Positions 44,991 to 54,564 are shown, counted from the first letter of the stretch. The stretch: DNA of 64,000 nt from Qipengyuania psychrotolerans (GCF_019711355.1 NZ_CP081297.1:1612001-1676000), one strand, 5' to 3'. Translations and numbers: made by a program. The notes: a model not told the origin generated them from the letters alone.

Positions 44991-45121
44991 GGCGTAACTC
45001 CTTTTCATCAGGCGCAATTTCCGCCTTCCTGCTTTACCATTGGCTGAACGCTCTGGTTCCGGCCACTTCCCATTGTGCCCATTTAGCATTAGCCAGCCGC
45101 AACGAAGGAAAAGGGATCGGG

Positions 45122-46696
45122 ATGGGCATTCGTAGTATTTTCGCCGGCATGGCAGCGGCATTTCTTGCCACGGCCGCCAGCGCGCAGATGGAACCTGTGC
45201 CGGACCGGCAGGCTGGCGAGGCGGAAGGCCCCTTCCCGGTACTGATCGTTTCGGGAGCAAACATGATCGAAGGATCGGGCGCTCCGCCGATGGGCCCGGT
45301 CGATATCGTGATCGAAGGTAACCGGATCTCTGCCATCCACAGCGGCGGCGCGCCCGACGATGTCAAAGCAAGCGCCAATCGCGTCATTGATGCGAGCGGC
45401 ATGACCGTCATGCCTGGCTTCGTCGACACGCATGGTCACAACGGCGATCCGGGCAAGGCTGCCCAGCCATCTTATGGCTACCGGTTGTGGTTGGCACACG
45501 GCGTGACAAGCGTCCGCGGTGTCTCGTTCTATTTCGGACCGGGACAGCCTGATCTCGAAGATCGGCGGCGGAGCGAGAACAATACCATCGTGGCACCGCG
45601 CCTGTTTCCTTACGCCGTCTTCGGCGACAAATGGGACCGCCCGGCCCCCACGACACCGGCAGAAGCACGCGAATGGGTCCGCTGGGCCAAGGCACAGGGG
45701 TTCTGGGGCGTAAAATTCTTCAACGCTCAAATGCCTGACGTCCTTGGTGCAGCGCTGGATGAAGCAGAAAAGCAGGGGCTCGGCACTGTCGCACACCTCG
45801 CCCAGCCAGGCGTCCAGCGCGTCAACGCTCGCAAGTCGGTCGAGCTTGGCCTTGACGGTATCACCCATTTCTACGGGCATTTCGAAAGCCTGCTCGATAA
45901 AAATTCGCTCGTCCGCTATCCTGAAGGTTACAACTACTTCGACGAACAGTCTCGCTTCGGCTGGGTTGCCCGGCTCGCAGATCAGGTAGTCGAACCCCAT
46001 AGCGAAGAGTGGGACGAGTATATCGATTACCTTGTCGAGAGCGGCGTCACGCTCAGCCCGACGTTCAACATCTATGCTGCCAGCCGCGATGTGATGGCAG
46101 CCAAGAACCGCGATTGGCACGAGCGTTACAGCCTGCCTTCGCTGCTTGATTTTTACGAACCCAGCGCAACCAATCACGGCAGCTATTACAAGGACTGGAC
46201 CACCGAAGACGAGGTCGCCTGGCGCAAATTCTATCGCTACTGGTTCGATCTGACCGCCGAATTCCACCGCCGCGGTGGACGCGTGACAGCCGGATCTGAC
46301 CCGGGCTACATCTATCAAACGTGGGGTTTCGCTTACATCGGCGAACTTGAAATGCTGCGCGAAGCAGGCCTCTCGCCACTCGAGGTGATCCGGGCAGCGA
46401 CCGTTTCCGGCGCTCAGGAAATTTACGATCCGCGCGGAGAAGAAGCTCCGATGGGGACGATCCAGGTCGGCAAGCTGGCCGATCTCGTCATCGTGCCCGG
46501 CAATCCGCTTGATAACCTCAAGCTGCTCTACGGCACCGGACATACCAAGTTGAACTATGAAACCGGCGCAATCGAACAGGTCGGTGGTGTGCGGTGGACG
46601 ATCAAGGGCGGCATTGTGTACGACGCGCCGAAACTGCTCGATAGCGTGGCCACTATGGTCGCAGCGCAGGAAAACGAGCGCGCTTTGTCGCAGTAG
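45122..46696 (+). CDS. Secreted metal-dependent amidohydrolase
   Basis: 524 residues. A signal peptide (about 1-22) is followed by the amidohydrolase TIM-barrel fold. Metal ligands are visible as VDTHGHNG (His104, His106), a candidate carboxylated lysine in GFWGVKFFNAQ, histidines in TVAHLAQPG and ITHFYGHFE, and the aspartate in TAGSDPGY. The C-terminal small domain is GTIQVGKLADLVIVPGNPL. It resembles exported Xaa-Pro or imidazolonepropionase-like peptidases of marine sphingomonads; the substrate is unknown. GGGATCGGG precedes the ATG. Confidence 0.88.
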   Translation: MGIRSIFAGMAAAFLATAASAQMEPVPDRQAGEAEGPFPVLIVSGANMIEGSGAPPMGPVDIVIEGNRISAIHSGGAPDDVKASANRVIDASGMTVMPGFVDTHGHNGDPGKAAQPSYGYRLWLAHGVTSVRGVSFYFGPGQPDLEDRRRSENNTIVAPRLFPYAVFGDKWDRPAPTTPAEAREWVRWAKAQGFWGVKFFNAQMPDVLGAALDEAEKQGLGTVAHLAQPGVQRVNARKSVELGLDGITHFYGHFESLLDKNSLVRYPEGYNYFDEQSRFGWVARLADQVVEPHSEEWDEYIDYLVESGVTLSPTFNIYAASRDVMAAKNRDWHERYSLPSLLDFYEPSATNHGSYYKDWTTEDEVAWRKFYRYWFDLTAEFHRRGGRVTAGSDPGYIYQTWGFAYIGELEMLREAGLSPLEVIRAATVSGAQEIYDPRGEEAPMGTIQVGKLADLVIVPGNPLDNLKLLYGTGHTKLNYETGAIEQVGGVRWTIKGGIVYDAPKLLDSVATMVAAQENERALSQ

Positions 46697-46738
46697 GCGC
46701 TTGCAGCATGAGGGCCGCGCGACTACCTCGCGGCCCCT

Positions 46739-48544
46739 ATGGCACAGCCCCCCATCCTTAGCCTCGAAGGCATGTCGCTGCAGCAGGGCGGCAAGTGGCT
46801 GTTCGGCGGCCCCAATCACGAACCGCTTGATCTGCATATCGGACCACGCGACCGGCTGGCGCTAATTGGCCGCAACGGCGTAGGCAAGACCACGCTGTTC
46901 CGCATGATCGACGGCCAGGTCGATACCGATGGCGGCGTGCGCAAGATCAAGCCGGGAACGCGCATCGTCCTGCTCGAACAGGATCCCGACCTCTCCAGGT
47001 TCAAGACCCTGATGGAATGGGCTGTCTCAGGCGACCATGCCCCCGAAGATCACGAAGTCGAAGCGATCGCGGGGCAACTCGGCATCGACATGAGCCGCGA
47101 AACCGACGGTGCGAGCGGGGGCGAAAAGCGCCGCGCAGCGATTGCGCGTGCGCTCGCACAGGACCCCGACCTGTTGCTGATGGACGAGCCGACCAACCAT
47201 CTCGACCTGGCAGCCATCGACTTCCTCGAAAGCTGGCTCGACCGTTACCGCGGCGCCTTCGTGGTAATCAGTCATGACCGTACATTCCTAAAACGTCTGA
47301 CGCGTGCGACCATCTGGCTCGACCGGGGTATCCTGCGCCGCAAGGAAGTCGGCTTCGGCGGATATGAAGCCTGGGAAGAACAGGTCTACGCCGAGGAAGC
47401 GCGCGCCGCCGAAAAGCTCGATGCCAAGCTGAAGCTGGAGGCACACTGGCTGGAACGCGGTGTTACCGCGCGGCGCAAGCGCAATCAGGGGCGGTTGGAA
47501 AAGCTGTGGCAGATGCGCGCCCAGCGTGCGTCGATGATTGCAAGCGCAGGAACCGCCAAACTGCAACTTGCGACCGAAGCGGAATTCAAGTCGAAGTCCG
47601 TCATCGTCGCCGATAATATCACCAAGTCCTATGGCGACCGCACGATCATCAAGCCGTTCTCCCTGCGTATCCAGCGCGGCGATCGGATCGGCATTGTCGG
47701 ATCAAACGGAGCCGGCAAGACCACCCTGCTCAAGATGCTGACTGGCGAACTTGAACCCGACAGCGGCACCGTCGAAATTGCCAAGACGCTGACCGGCGTA
47801 ATGATCGACCAGCAACGCCAGCTTCTGACCGACGACAAAACGGTGCGTCAGGTCCTGGCCGAAGGGGGCGACTGGATCGACGTACGCGGCGTCCGCAAGC
47901 ACGTGCAGGGGTATCTCAAGGAATTCCTGTTCGACCCGAAGATCGTCGACATGAATGTCTCCGTTCTTTCAGGGGGCGAGCGTTCACGGCTGCTCCTGGC
48001 CCGCGAATTTGCCAAGGCATCCAACTTGCTGGTGCTCGACGAGCCGACCAACGACCTGGACCTCGAGACCTTGGACCTCCTGCAAGAAGTCATCGCCGAC
48101 TACGAAGGCACCGTGCTGATCGTCAGCCATGATCGAGACTTCCTCGACCGGACGGTCACGATCACTCTGGGCCTGGACGGCACGGGCGCGGTAGATGTCG
48201 TGGCGGGCGGATACGAGGATTGGGAGAAGAAACGCCGCGCACCAGTCGAGCGTAAGGCCAAGAAGGATGAAAAGCCTTCCCAGGCCGCACCCTCCACAGC
48301 GCCCGCGAAGCCCACGAAGCTTTCTTACAAAGATCAACGCGATTACGAGCTGCTGCCGGACCGCATCGAGGAGCTGGAAGCGGCCATTGCCAAGGGCGAG
48401 GCCATCCTGTCCGATCCAGATCTCTACACTTCGGACCCCAAGAAATTCGCGACCATCAACAAAGGCATCGAGAATGCCCGCGCCGAAAAGGATGCCGCTG
48501 AAGAGCGCTGGTTGATGCTGGCGGAAATGGTCGAGGCGCTTTGA
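46739..48544 (+). CDS. uup: ABC-F family ATPase (Uup-like)
   Basis: 601 residues with two ABC cassettes and no membrane domain. Walker A motifs are IGRNGVGKTT and VGSNGAGKTT; signatures are SGGEKRRAAIARAL and LSGGERSRLLLAREF; Walker B regions are LLMDEPTNHLDLAA and LVLDEPTNDLDLET. The C-terminal coiled-coil (about 535-600, KLSYKDQRDYELLPDRIEEL) marks the Uup subgroup, which acts on the ribosome and suppresses transposon precise excision in E. coli. The stop overlaps the next gene (TTGA). Confidence 0.95.
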   Translation: MAQPPILSLEGMSLQQGGKWLFGGPNHEPLDLHIGPRDRLALIGRNGVGKTTLFRMIDGQVDTDGGVRKIKPGTRIVLLEQDPDLSRFKTLMEWAVSGDHAPEDHEVEAIAGQLGIDMSRETDGASGGEKRRAAIARALAQDPDLLLMDEPTNHLDLAAIDFLESWLDRYRGAFVVISHDRTFLKRLTRATIWLDRGILRRKEVGFGGYEAWEEQVYAEEARAAEKLDAKLKLEAHWLERGVTARRKRNQGRLEKLWQMRAQRASMIASAGTAKLQLATEAEFKSKSVIVADNITKSYGDRTIIKPFSLRIQRGDRIGIVGSNGAGKTTLLKMLTGELEPDSGTVEIAKTLTGVMIDQQRQLLTDDKTVRQVLAEGGDWIDVRGVRKHVQGYLKEFLFDPKIVDMNVSVLSGGERSRLLLAREFAKASNLLVLDEPTNDLDLETLDLLQEVIADYEGTVLIVSHDRDFLDRTVTITLGLDGTGAVDVVAGGYEDWEKKRRAPVERKAKKDEKPSQAAPSTAPAKPTKLSYKDQRDYELLPDRIEELEAAIAKGEAILSDPDLYTSDPKKFATINKGIENARAEKDAAEERWLMLAEMVEAL

Positions 48545-49119
48545 GCGCCGAAGCGCTCGCCGAAGAAATAGCCGGCTGCCGGATATGTGCACGGCACCTG
48601 CCTCACAGCACCCGCCCCGTCGTCAGCTTCTCGGCCAGTGCTGACATACTGATTATCGGCCAGGCTCCGGGATCGAAAGTGCACGCCAGCGGAATCCCGT
48701 GGGACGATGCCAGCGGAGATCGCCTTCGTGAATGGACCGGCCTCACCAAGGGACAGATGTACGATCCGGGGCAAGTCGCGCTTGTCCCGATGGGTTTTTG
48801 TTATCCGGGCAAGGCCAGTGGAGGGGATAAACCGCCCCGCCCCGAATGCGCTCCGCAATGGCATGGCAGGGTGCTGGAAGTGCTTCCGGAGGATCGGCTG
48901 ACCCTCTTGGTCGGAGCCTATGCCCAGACACACTATCTTCCGCAGACCCGCAAGATGTCGATGACCGAACGCGTGCGCAGCTTCGATCAATTCCTGCCGG
49001 ACTTCCTGCCCTTGCCTCACCCGGCCTGGCGTTCGACGATCTGGATGCGCAAGAACCCGTGGTTTGAAAGCGATGTACTGCCAACCCTGCAAAAACTGAT
49101 CGCTCAGCGTATCCGATAA
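48541..49119 (+). CDS. Uracil-DNA glycosylase-superfamily protein
   Basis: 192 residues from a TTG start that overlaps the uup stop (TTGA), so expression is probably coupled to uup. The N-terminus has CRICARHLPHSTRP, then DILIIGQAPGSKVHASGIPW (active-site motif 1) and LPLPHPAWRS (motif with the catalytic-loop histidine), as in UDG-like family proteins. The fold is the UDG/mismatch glycosylase type; uracil excision itself is not shown, since the motif 1 acid typical of family 1 enzymes is absent. It converges on the DUF6456 gene with 16 bp overlap. Confidence 0.88.
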   Translation: MSAEALAEEIAGCRICARHLPHSTRPVVSFSASADILIIGQAPGSKVHASGIPWDDASGDRLREWTGLTKGQMYDPGQVALVPMGFCYPGKASGGDKPPRPECAPQWHGRVLEVLPEDRLTLLVGAYAQTHYLPQTRKMSMTERVRSFDQFLPDFLPLPHPAWRSTIWMRKNPWFESDVLPTLQKLIAQRIR

Positions 49120-49577
49120 AAGTCAGCCACACGGTCGAGTGCCAGCTTGAGCACCAGCTTTCCGCTGCGGGCAGGCCAGCCAAGACCTTTTTCGGCATCG
49201 GGCAGGCTCTCACACCCGCAGACGACCCGCCACAACACGTCCTGCAGCCCTGCCCCTGCCGCCTGCATCGCGCTATCGAACCGCGATTTTGCAGCGATTT
49301 GCCGCTCGGTCGGCGTCATGCCGTCACCGCCCCCGCCATCCACCCGGATCGGATCCCACCGCATCGTTACACTCGGCGCCATCTGGGCTCGCTCGTAATC
49401 TGCTCGCAGACGTTCACCCGCATCGAAAAGCCGGTCATCGAGGTGCCCCCGGGCATGGAGCCAAGTAAGCGGGCTTTCACCGATATTCACCGAAACGGTT
49501 CGCTTCTTACCTTTTGCCGAGCCATTGCGCTTAGCGCCTTCATCGGTAAGTTCGCGTTCTACCAAGTGCCTTCGCAT
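49104..49577 (-). CDS. DUF6456-domain protein, putative regulator
   Basis: 157 residues from the ATG at 49577, chosen because AGGGAG sits 6 bases upstream. A basic, low-complexity N-terminus (about 1-30) is followed by the DUF6456 domain: ESPLTWLHARGHLDDRLFDA, GERLRADYERAQMAPSVTM, and near the end WRVVCGCESLPDAEKGLGWP with RSGKLVLKLALDRV. The helical C-terminal half looks like a DNA-binding or sigma-like unit. DUF6456 proteins are frequent in alphaproteobacteria and, from memory, some are linked to gene-transfer-agent activation; I cannot confirm this here. It is divergent from an XRE regulator across an operator-like repeat. Confidence 0.85.
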   Translation of the reverse strand: MRRHLVERELTDEGAKRNGSAKGKKRTVSVNIGESPLTWLHARGHLDDRLFDAGERLRADYERAQMAPSVTMRWDPIRVDGGGGDGMTPTERQIAAKSRFDSAMQAAGAGLQDVLWRVVCGCESLPDAEKGLGWPARSGKLVLKLALDRVADFYRIR

Positions 49578-49614
49578 CGCCATCTCCCTATTCGTGAAGA
49601 GGGCCCTTGCCAAT

Positions 49615-49657
49615 TTTCGGTTAGTGTAGGAAAGTATAAAAACCATTTCGGTTAGTG
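49615..49657. repeat. Perfect 12-bp direct repeat, probable operator
   Basis: TTTCGGTTAGTG occurs at 49615-49626 and again at 49646-49657, 31 bp apart (about three helical turns). The AT-rich TATAAA/TATACT stretch at 49633-49640 lies between the copies, where either divergent promoter would have its -10. Autoregulation by the XRE protein is the simplest reading. Confidence 0.7.
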
Positions 49658-49664
49658 GAGATGC

Positions 49665-50240
49665 ATGGTGATCAATCGTATTCGCGATATTCGCAAGCAG
49701 AAGGGCTGGACACTGGCCGACCTTGCTCAAGCTTGCGATCCTCCAACCACTCCGCAAACGGTGGGCAGGCTGGAAACCGGAATGCGCAATCTGTCGCTGA
49801 AATGGATGGAGCGGATTGCAGGGGCGCTCGGCGTCGAACCGGAGGTGCTCGTCCGTTCGGAAAATGCCGCACACCCCCAGGTTGTAGCGACCTTGGCGAA
49901 AGACGGACCGGAAGCGTTGGACAAGACGCGCGACGCGATTCTCGCGACCGACCTCGGAGCGGAAGGCGCGCTAATCGTCCTGACTGTCGATTACCCGCAC
50001 GGCGAATACCGCCCCGGGGACCAGTTATGGCTGCGCCAGATTGCCCCAGAGGACGCGGGGCGTGCGGTCAACCGCGATGTCCTGGTCCCGCGCAAGGCTG
50101 GCCGGTTTTGCTTCGGCAGACTGATTGACCGCCAAGGCAAGCTTGTCGGCATCCTGCCTCCCGGTCACGGAGAAAAGCAGCAGGTGGTCGACAGCCCGGC
50201 ATGGATAGGCGTTGCAGAAATGCTGGTCCGTCGGCTGTGA
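49665..50240 (+). CDS. XRE-family transcriptional regulator with S24-like C-terminal domain
   Basis: 191 residues. The N-terminal helix-turn-helix (about 2-62) reads IRDIRKQKGWTLADLAQACD...TPQTVGRLETGMRNLSLKWM. A C-terminal beta-rich region (about 100-165; GEYRPGDQLWLRQI, NRDVLVPRKAGRFCFGRLI) resembles the S24/LexA peptidase fold of phage repressors, but I see no clear Ser-Lys dyad, so cleavage is doubtful. GTGGAG precedes the start. It is divergent from the DUF6456 gene, and its stop overlaps a glycosyltransferase start (GTGA). Confidence 0.88.
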   Translation: MVINRIRDIRKQKGWTLADLAQACDPPTTPQTVGRLETGMRNLSLKWMERIAGALGVEPEVLVRSENAAHPQVVATLAKDGPEALDKTRDAILATDLGAEGALIVLTVDYPHGEYRPGDQLWLRQIAPEDAGRAVNRDVLVPRKAGRFCFGRLIDRQGKLVGILPPGHGEKQQVVDSPAWIGVAEMLVRRL

Positions 50241-51433
50241 CCGCGGAGAAGAACAGGCGCGTCCTCGTCCTGTCGACCCTCTGGCCGAACCAGGCATCTC
50301 CGCGCTTCGGGACATTTGTCGCTTGCTCGATCGAGGCGCTAACCAAGGAAACGCATTGGGAACCGGTCGTGGTCAATCCCATCGGTTTGCCGCCGATTGC
50401 ATTCGGCCGTTATGCCGCGACCAAAGAAGCTGCGGTGAGCGGCACCGAGAGCGGGATCGAAGTTCACCGCCCGACGTTCCGGTTGATCCCCAAAGTGGGC
50501 GGCCGGTTCAATCCCAAACTCATCGCTCACGCGGTGATGCCGCTGGCCAGACGACTTCACGAGGAACGACCGTTCGACATGGTCGACGCCCAGTTCTTCT
50601 ACCCGGATGCTCCTGCGGCGATGCGTATCGCACAGGAGCTGCGCCTACCGTTCTCCATCAAGGCCCGTGGAGCCGACATCCATTACTGGGGCGCGCGCAA
50701 TTACGGCGCAGAGGCTCTGCGTGAGGCTGCGGACAAGGCCGCTGGTATCCTCTCCGTATCAGAAGCGCTGGCGGACGATATGGCCGCGCTGGGCATCGCC
50801 AGAGGCAAGATTTCGATCCACCGCACCGGCCTTGACCGCGACCGCTTTCGCCCGCTTGGCCATACGCAGCTACGCAACCGTCTGGGCAGGGAGTTGGGAG
50901 TGAGCCTGTCCGCAGACGACCAGCTGCTTGCCACTGTTGGCGCCTTGATCGAACGCAAGGGACAGGCCCTTGTCATCAAGGCGCTGGCCGACCTGCCGGA
51001 CGCTCGCCTGCTACTCGTGGGCAAAGGTGAAGACGAGAACAGCTTGCGTGCATTGGCCAATTCCGAAGGCGTCTTGGACCGCGTGCACTTTCTTGGCAGC
51101 GTCGATCACGACTTGCTGCCGCTGATCCTGTCGGCTGCCGATGCGATGGTACTGCCTTCGTTGAGCGAAGGGCTTGCCAATGCATGGATCGAAGCCCTCG
51201 CCTGCGGCACGCCGGTCGTTATCACCGATGCCGGCGGAGCCCGCGAAGTGGTCGACAACCCCACTTCAGGTGTAATTGTTGCCCGCCGCACCGATGCAGT
51301 GCGCGAAGGGATCAGGCTGGTGCTGAAAAACAGGCGGCCACCCGAAGAGGTAGCCGCCTGTGTAAAGGACTATAGCTGGAAGACCAACGGCGAGGCGCTG
51401 GGCGCGCACTATGACCGTCTGATCGGAAGCTAG
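50237..51433 (+). CDS. Family 4 glycosyltransferase
   Basis: 398 residues from the GTG at 50237 that overlaps the regulator stop. GT-B fold with N-terminal segment LVLSTLWPNQASPRFGTFV and the donor-binding C-terminal domain carrying GALIERKGQALVIKAL and the E-x7-E region SLSEGLANAWIEALACGTPV. Such enzymes add sugars in capsule, exopolysaccharide or glycolipid synthesis; acceptor and sugar unknown. It ends 4 bp into secF on the other strand. Confidence 0.9.
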   Translation: MTAEKNRRVLVLSTLWPNQASPRFGTFVACSIEALTKETHWEPVVVNPIGLPPIAFGRYAATKEAAVSGTESGIEVHRPTFRLIPKVGGRFNPKLIAHAVMPLARRLHEERPFDMVDAQFFYPDAPAAMRIAQELRLPFSIKARGADIHYWGARNYGAEALREAADKAAGILSVSEALADDMAALGIARGKISIHRTGLDRDRFRPLGHTQLRNRLGRELGVSLSADDQLLATVGALIERKGQALVIKALADLPDARLLLVGKGEDENSLRALANSEGVLDRVHFLGSVDHDLLPLILSAADAMVLPSLSEGLANAWIEALACGTPVVITDAGGAREVVDNPTSGVIVARRTDAVREGIRLVLKNRRPPEEVAACVKDYSWKTNGEALGAHYDRLIGS

Positions 51434-52407
51434 ACCTCGCCGCGCGCGATCTTTTCCTGACGGTCTGCGACAGTCTCTTCCGGGACGAAGCTGTCCGAGT
51501 CGACGCCCATCCAGACCAGCAGCGGAGCGGCCATGTAAACCGAGCTGTAGGTACCGACAAACAGGCCCAGCGTGATGGCCGCAGTCAGGCCAAACAGGCT
51601 GGCCGGCCCCACGACGAGTAGGGGCAGCAGCGCCACCAGAAGCGTCAACGAAGTCATTACGGTACGCGCCAAGGTCTCATTTACCGACAGGTCGAGCAAT
51701 TCGGGAAGCGGCATCTTGCGATACTTCTTCAAATTCTCGCGGATACGGTCGTAGACGACGATGGTATCGTTGAGCGAATAACCGATGATCGCAAGGATAG
51801 CCGCGATGATCTGCAGGCTGAATTCCAGCTGGAACAGCGCAAACATTCCCAAAGTGAGGCTTACGTCATGGAACAGCGCGAACAGCGCGCCGACCCCGAA
51901 TTGCCACTCGAACCGGATCCAGATGTACAGCGCCACGGCAAGCATTGCTGCGACCAATGCAAAGACGGCATCCTCTCGGAACTCGCCTGAAACCTTGCCA
52001 GACACATTATCGTTACCGTCCAGGCGAAAGTCGGGATAGTTGGACTTCAGCTCGTCGACCACGGCATTGGCGGCGGCCTGCGCGGCTTCCTTGTTGGAAG
52101 CGACTTCGTCAGGCAGGCGCACTCGGATTGAAACCTGGTTGTCTTCGCCGAACCGCTGGACCACCGGAGACCCGTAGCCGAGCCCTTCGACGTCCTGACG
52201 CAATTGTGAAACGGGCGCTTCCGTGCGCTCGGTGAAAGTGGCACGCACTTCCAGACCGCCCGCAAAATCGACGCCGTAATTAAGGCCGTTGGTAAACACC
52301 AATGCCCAGCTTGCGGCGATCAGGAACAGGCTGACCACGAAAAATGGCACGCGCCATTTCAGGAATTTGATATTGGTATCGTCTGGGACGAGCTTGAGAA
52401 GTTTCAT
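51430..52407 (-). CDS. secF: Protein translocase subunit SecF
   Basis: 325 residues from the ATG at 52407 (a TTG five codons upstream is an alternative). Six membrane segments with a periplasmic P1 loop after the first; conserved NYGVDFAGGLEVRATF, GYSLNDTIVVYDRIRENL and SLTLLVALLPLLVVGP. SecDF pulls exported proteins across the membrane using the proton gradient. It lies 11 bp after secD. Confidence 0.97.
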   Translation of the reverse strand: MKLLKLVPDDTNIKFLKWRVPFFVVSLFLIAASWALVFTNGLNYGVDFAGGLEVRATFTERTEAPVSQLRQDVEGLGYGSPVVQRFGEDNQVSIRVRLPDEVASNKEAAQAAANAVVDELKSNYPDFRLDGNDNVSGKVSGEFREDAVFALVAAMLAVALYIWIRFEWQFGVGALFALFHDVSLTLGMFALFQLEFSLQIIAAILAIIGYSLNDTIVVYDRIRENLKKYRKMPLPELLDLSVNETLARTVMTSLTLLVALLPLLVVGPASLFGLTAAITLGLFVGTYSSVYMAAPLLVWMGVDSDSFVPEETVADRQEKIARGEV

Positions 52408-52418
52408 CGTCCGAATCC

Positions 52419-54011
52419 TCAAATATTCAAATCGGCGGGGCGCGCTTTACGCAACCATCCGGCGACCCACATGCGGGTGAGCGGCACTGCCGTGAACACA
52501 CTGGTGAACAGGCCGACGACTAGCACGACTGCGAAGCCCTTGATCGGACCAGAGCCGAAATTGAACAGCAGCACGCCAGCAATGAAGTTGGTAATGTTCG
52601 CGTCATAAATCGCGCGGCTTGCTTCCTTGTAGCCGTTTTCGACCGCCGCAATCACGCGCCTACCCCGGGCTCGTTCTTCACGTATTCGCTCGTTGATCAG
52701 CACGTTGGCGTCCACCGCCGCACCGATTGTCAGGACGAAGCCCGCGATGCCCGGCAGGGTCAACGTCATATTGAGCGCCGCCATGATGCCGAGCAACATC
52801 AACATGTTGATGACGAGCGCAATCGTCGCGAATATGCCAAAGCGCCCATAGGTAACGATCATCAGGCCCATCACCAGCAGGGTGCCGATGAGGATGGCAA
52901 TCATGCCCTGCTTGATCGAATCGGCGCCAAGGTCCGGGCCAACCGTCCGCTCTTCAACCACGCTCAGTTCGACAGGCAATGCGCCCGAACGAAGCTGGAT
53001 CGCCAGGTTATTTGCGCTTTCGACAGTGAAGCTTCCGGAAATCTGCGACTGACCATTCTGGATCGGCTCCAGCATTCGCGGGGCCGAGATCACTTCATCG
53101 TCCAGAATGATCGCGAACTGGCGACCGGTATATTGGGTGGTCATGCGGGCGAAACGCCTGCCGCCGTCAGGATTGAAAGTGATCGAGACTACCGGCTCAT
53201 TGGTCTGCGGGTCGAAATTCTGCTGAGCACCGGTCAACGTTTCCCCATCGATGCCGCCGATCCGCTGGACCACGACCCCATTGGGAAAGCCCTCACCCTC
53301 TGCATAGGGATATACTTCGCCGCCAGCGACAAAACCGCGAGCAACTTCTTCGGCGCTAGCCTGGCGTTCGACCAGCTTGAATTCCAGCTTGGCGGTCTTG
53401 CCCAGCAATTCCTTCAGCTGCTCAGGATCCTGGAGGCCCGGAACCTGGACCACGATGCGGGTATCGCCCTGTCGCAGGATGGTCGGCTCACGCGTGCCCA
53501 GCCCGTCGATACGAATACCAACGGTGCGCAGTGCGCCTTCCATCGCGGCATCGACCGCATTGTCGAGGCCAGCAGCAGTCTGGGTCAGCACGAAACGCTG
53601 TCCATCTACTACCTGGAGATCCCATTCGCGCACCGGACCGGTGCCGTTCATCAGGTCTTCGAGTTCGGCCCGCGCACGATCAACGTCGCCGGCATCGTCG
53701 AGCAGGAAGCTCAGCTGGCCGTCAGCAGTCGAGACATCGCCGATGCGGATACGCGGTTCGGCGCGGCGCATGGCGTTGCGCACGCCCTCTTCCAGATCCT
53801 CGAGCCGCATGGCGGACACTTCGTCACGCTCTGCCTCAAGAAGGATGTGACTACCGCCTGCAAGGTCGAGGCCCAGATTGACCACCGGATCCGGCAATTG
53901 ATCGGGCCAGTCCAGATTGGCGAGCGAGAAAAGCGAAGGCAGTGACAGGAGCATGCCGAAAACGGCGACGCCCCATAGGAACACTTTCCTCCAGGTCGGG
54001 AAATCGAGCAT
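52419..54011 (-). CDS. secD: Protein translocase subunit SecD
   Basis: 530 residues from the ATG at 54011. A membrane segment at about 10-27 is followed by the large periplasmic P1 domain with GLDLAGGSHILLE and GTREPTILRQGDTRIVVQVPG, then five membrane segments with LTIGAAVDANVLINERIREE near the C-terminus, where the conserved Asp lies. It forms a complex with SecF and YajC, encoded beside it. Confidence 0.97.
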   Translation of the reverse strand: MLDFPTWRKVFLWGVAVFGMLLSLPSLFSLANLDWPDQLPDPVVNLGLDLAGGSHILLEAERDEVSAMRLEDLEEGVRNAMRRAEPRIRIGDVSTADGQLSFLLDDAGDVDRARAELEDLMNGTGPVREWDLQVVDGQRFVLTQTAAGLDNAVDAAMEGALRTVGIRIDGLGTREPTILRQGDTRIVVQVPGLQDPEQLKELLGKTAKLEFKLVERQASAEEVARGFVAGGEVYPYAEGEGFPNGVVVQRIGGIDGETLTGAQQNFDPQTNEPVVSITFNPDGGRRFARMTTQYTGRQFAIILDDEVISAPRMLEPIQNGQSQISGSFTVESANNLAIQLRSGALPVELSVVEERTVGPDLGADSIKQGMIAILIGTLLVMGLMIVTYGRFGIFATIALVINMLMLLGIMAALNMTLTLPGIAGFVLTIGAAVDANVLINERIREERARGRRVIAAVENGYKEASRAIYDANITNFIAGVLLFNFGSGPIKGFAVVLVVGLFTSVFTAVPLTRMWVAGWLRKARPADLNI

Positions 54012-54036
54012 GCTTTGCCTTCCGCTTCTTGCCGGA

Positions 54037-54363
54037 TCAGTCGTTTGCAGGCTTGGCGGAGGTGCCGGAGAGCACTTCGCCAATTGTATTGCGAACGGCG
54101 CGGACTTTCATGCCCTTGGCAAGTTCCAGTTCGACGAAATTATCTTCGACCTTGGTGATCTTGCCGACAAGTCCGCCTGCAGTGACGACCTCGTCCCCGC
54201 GCTTGAGGCCGGAAATCTTTTCCTGGTGGGCTTTCTGCTGGCGCATCTGCGGGCGGATCATCAGGAACCAGAAAACCGCAAAAATCGCGACCCACGGAAG
54301 GATCTGCAGCCAGATCGGCGGTTGGGCAGCGGCGGCGCCAGCAGCGGCAAGAAAATCGATCAT
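54037..54363 (-). CDS. yajC: Sec translocon accessory protein YajC
   Basis: 108 residues: one membrane segment (about 18-38, WLQILPWVAIFAVFWFLMIRP) followed by a cytoplasmic domain with KRGDEVVTAGGLVGKITKVED, the YajC signature. First gene of yajC-secD-secF. Confidence 0.96.
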   Translation of the reverse strand: MIDFLAAAGAAAAQPPIWLQILPWVAIFAVFWFLMIRPQMRQQKAHQEKISGLKRGDEVVTAGGLVGKITKVEDNFVELELAKGMKVRAVRNTIGEVLSGTSAKPAND

Positions 54364-54564
54364 CTAGGTAAAGCCTGTATCCGTTGATGCATATGTCTGT
54401 TGCGAAATGGGTGGCAATTCGGCGCAATCAAGCGCGCCAAGGCGGCACCTCATCTCCAATGTCGCGCGCAGCTAGCAGGATAGGTGATGCAGGGCAATAA
54501 AATGCCCGCTCTCAACGCTTGCCATGCACAAGTGCGGGGCCTATAGGGCCGCCTCCACTGGTAT

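Noticed and set aside
45089..46837. 582-residue open frame antisense to the amidohydrolase gene
   Set aside because: It is a high-GC shadow: the plus-strand frame has a signal peptide, metal motifs and a ribosome-binding site, while the antisense translation has no recognisable domain.
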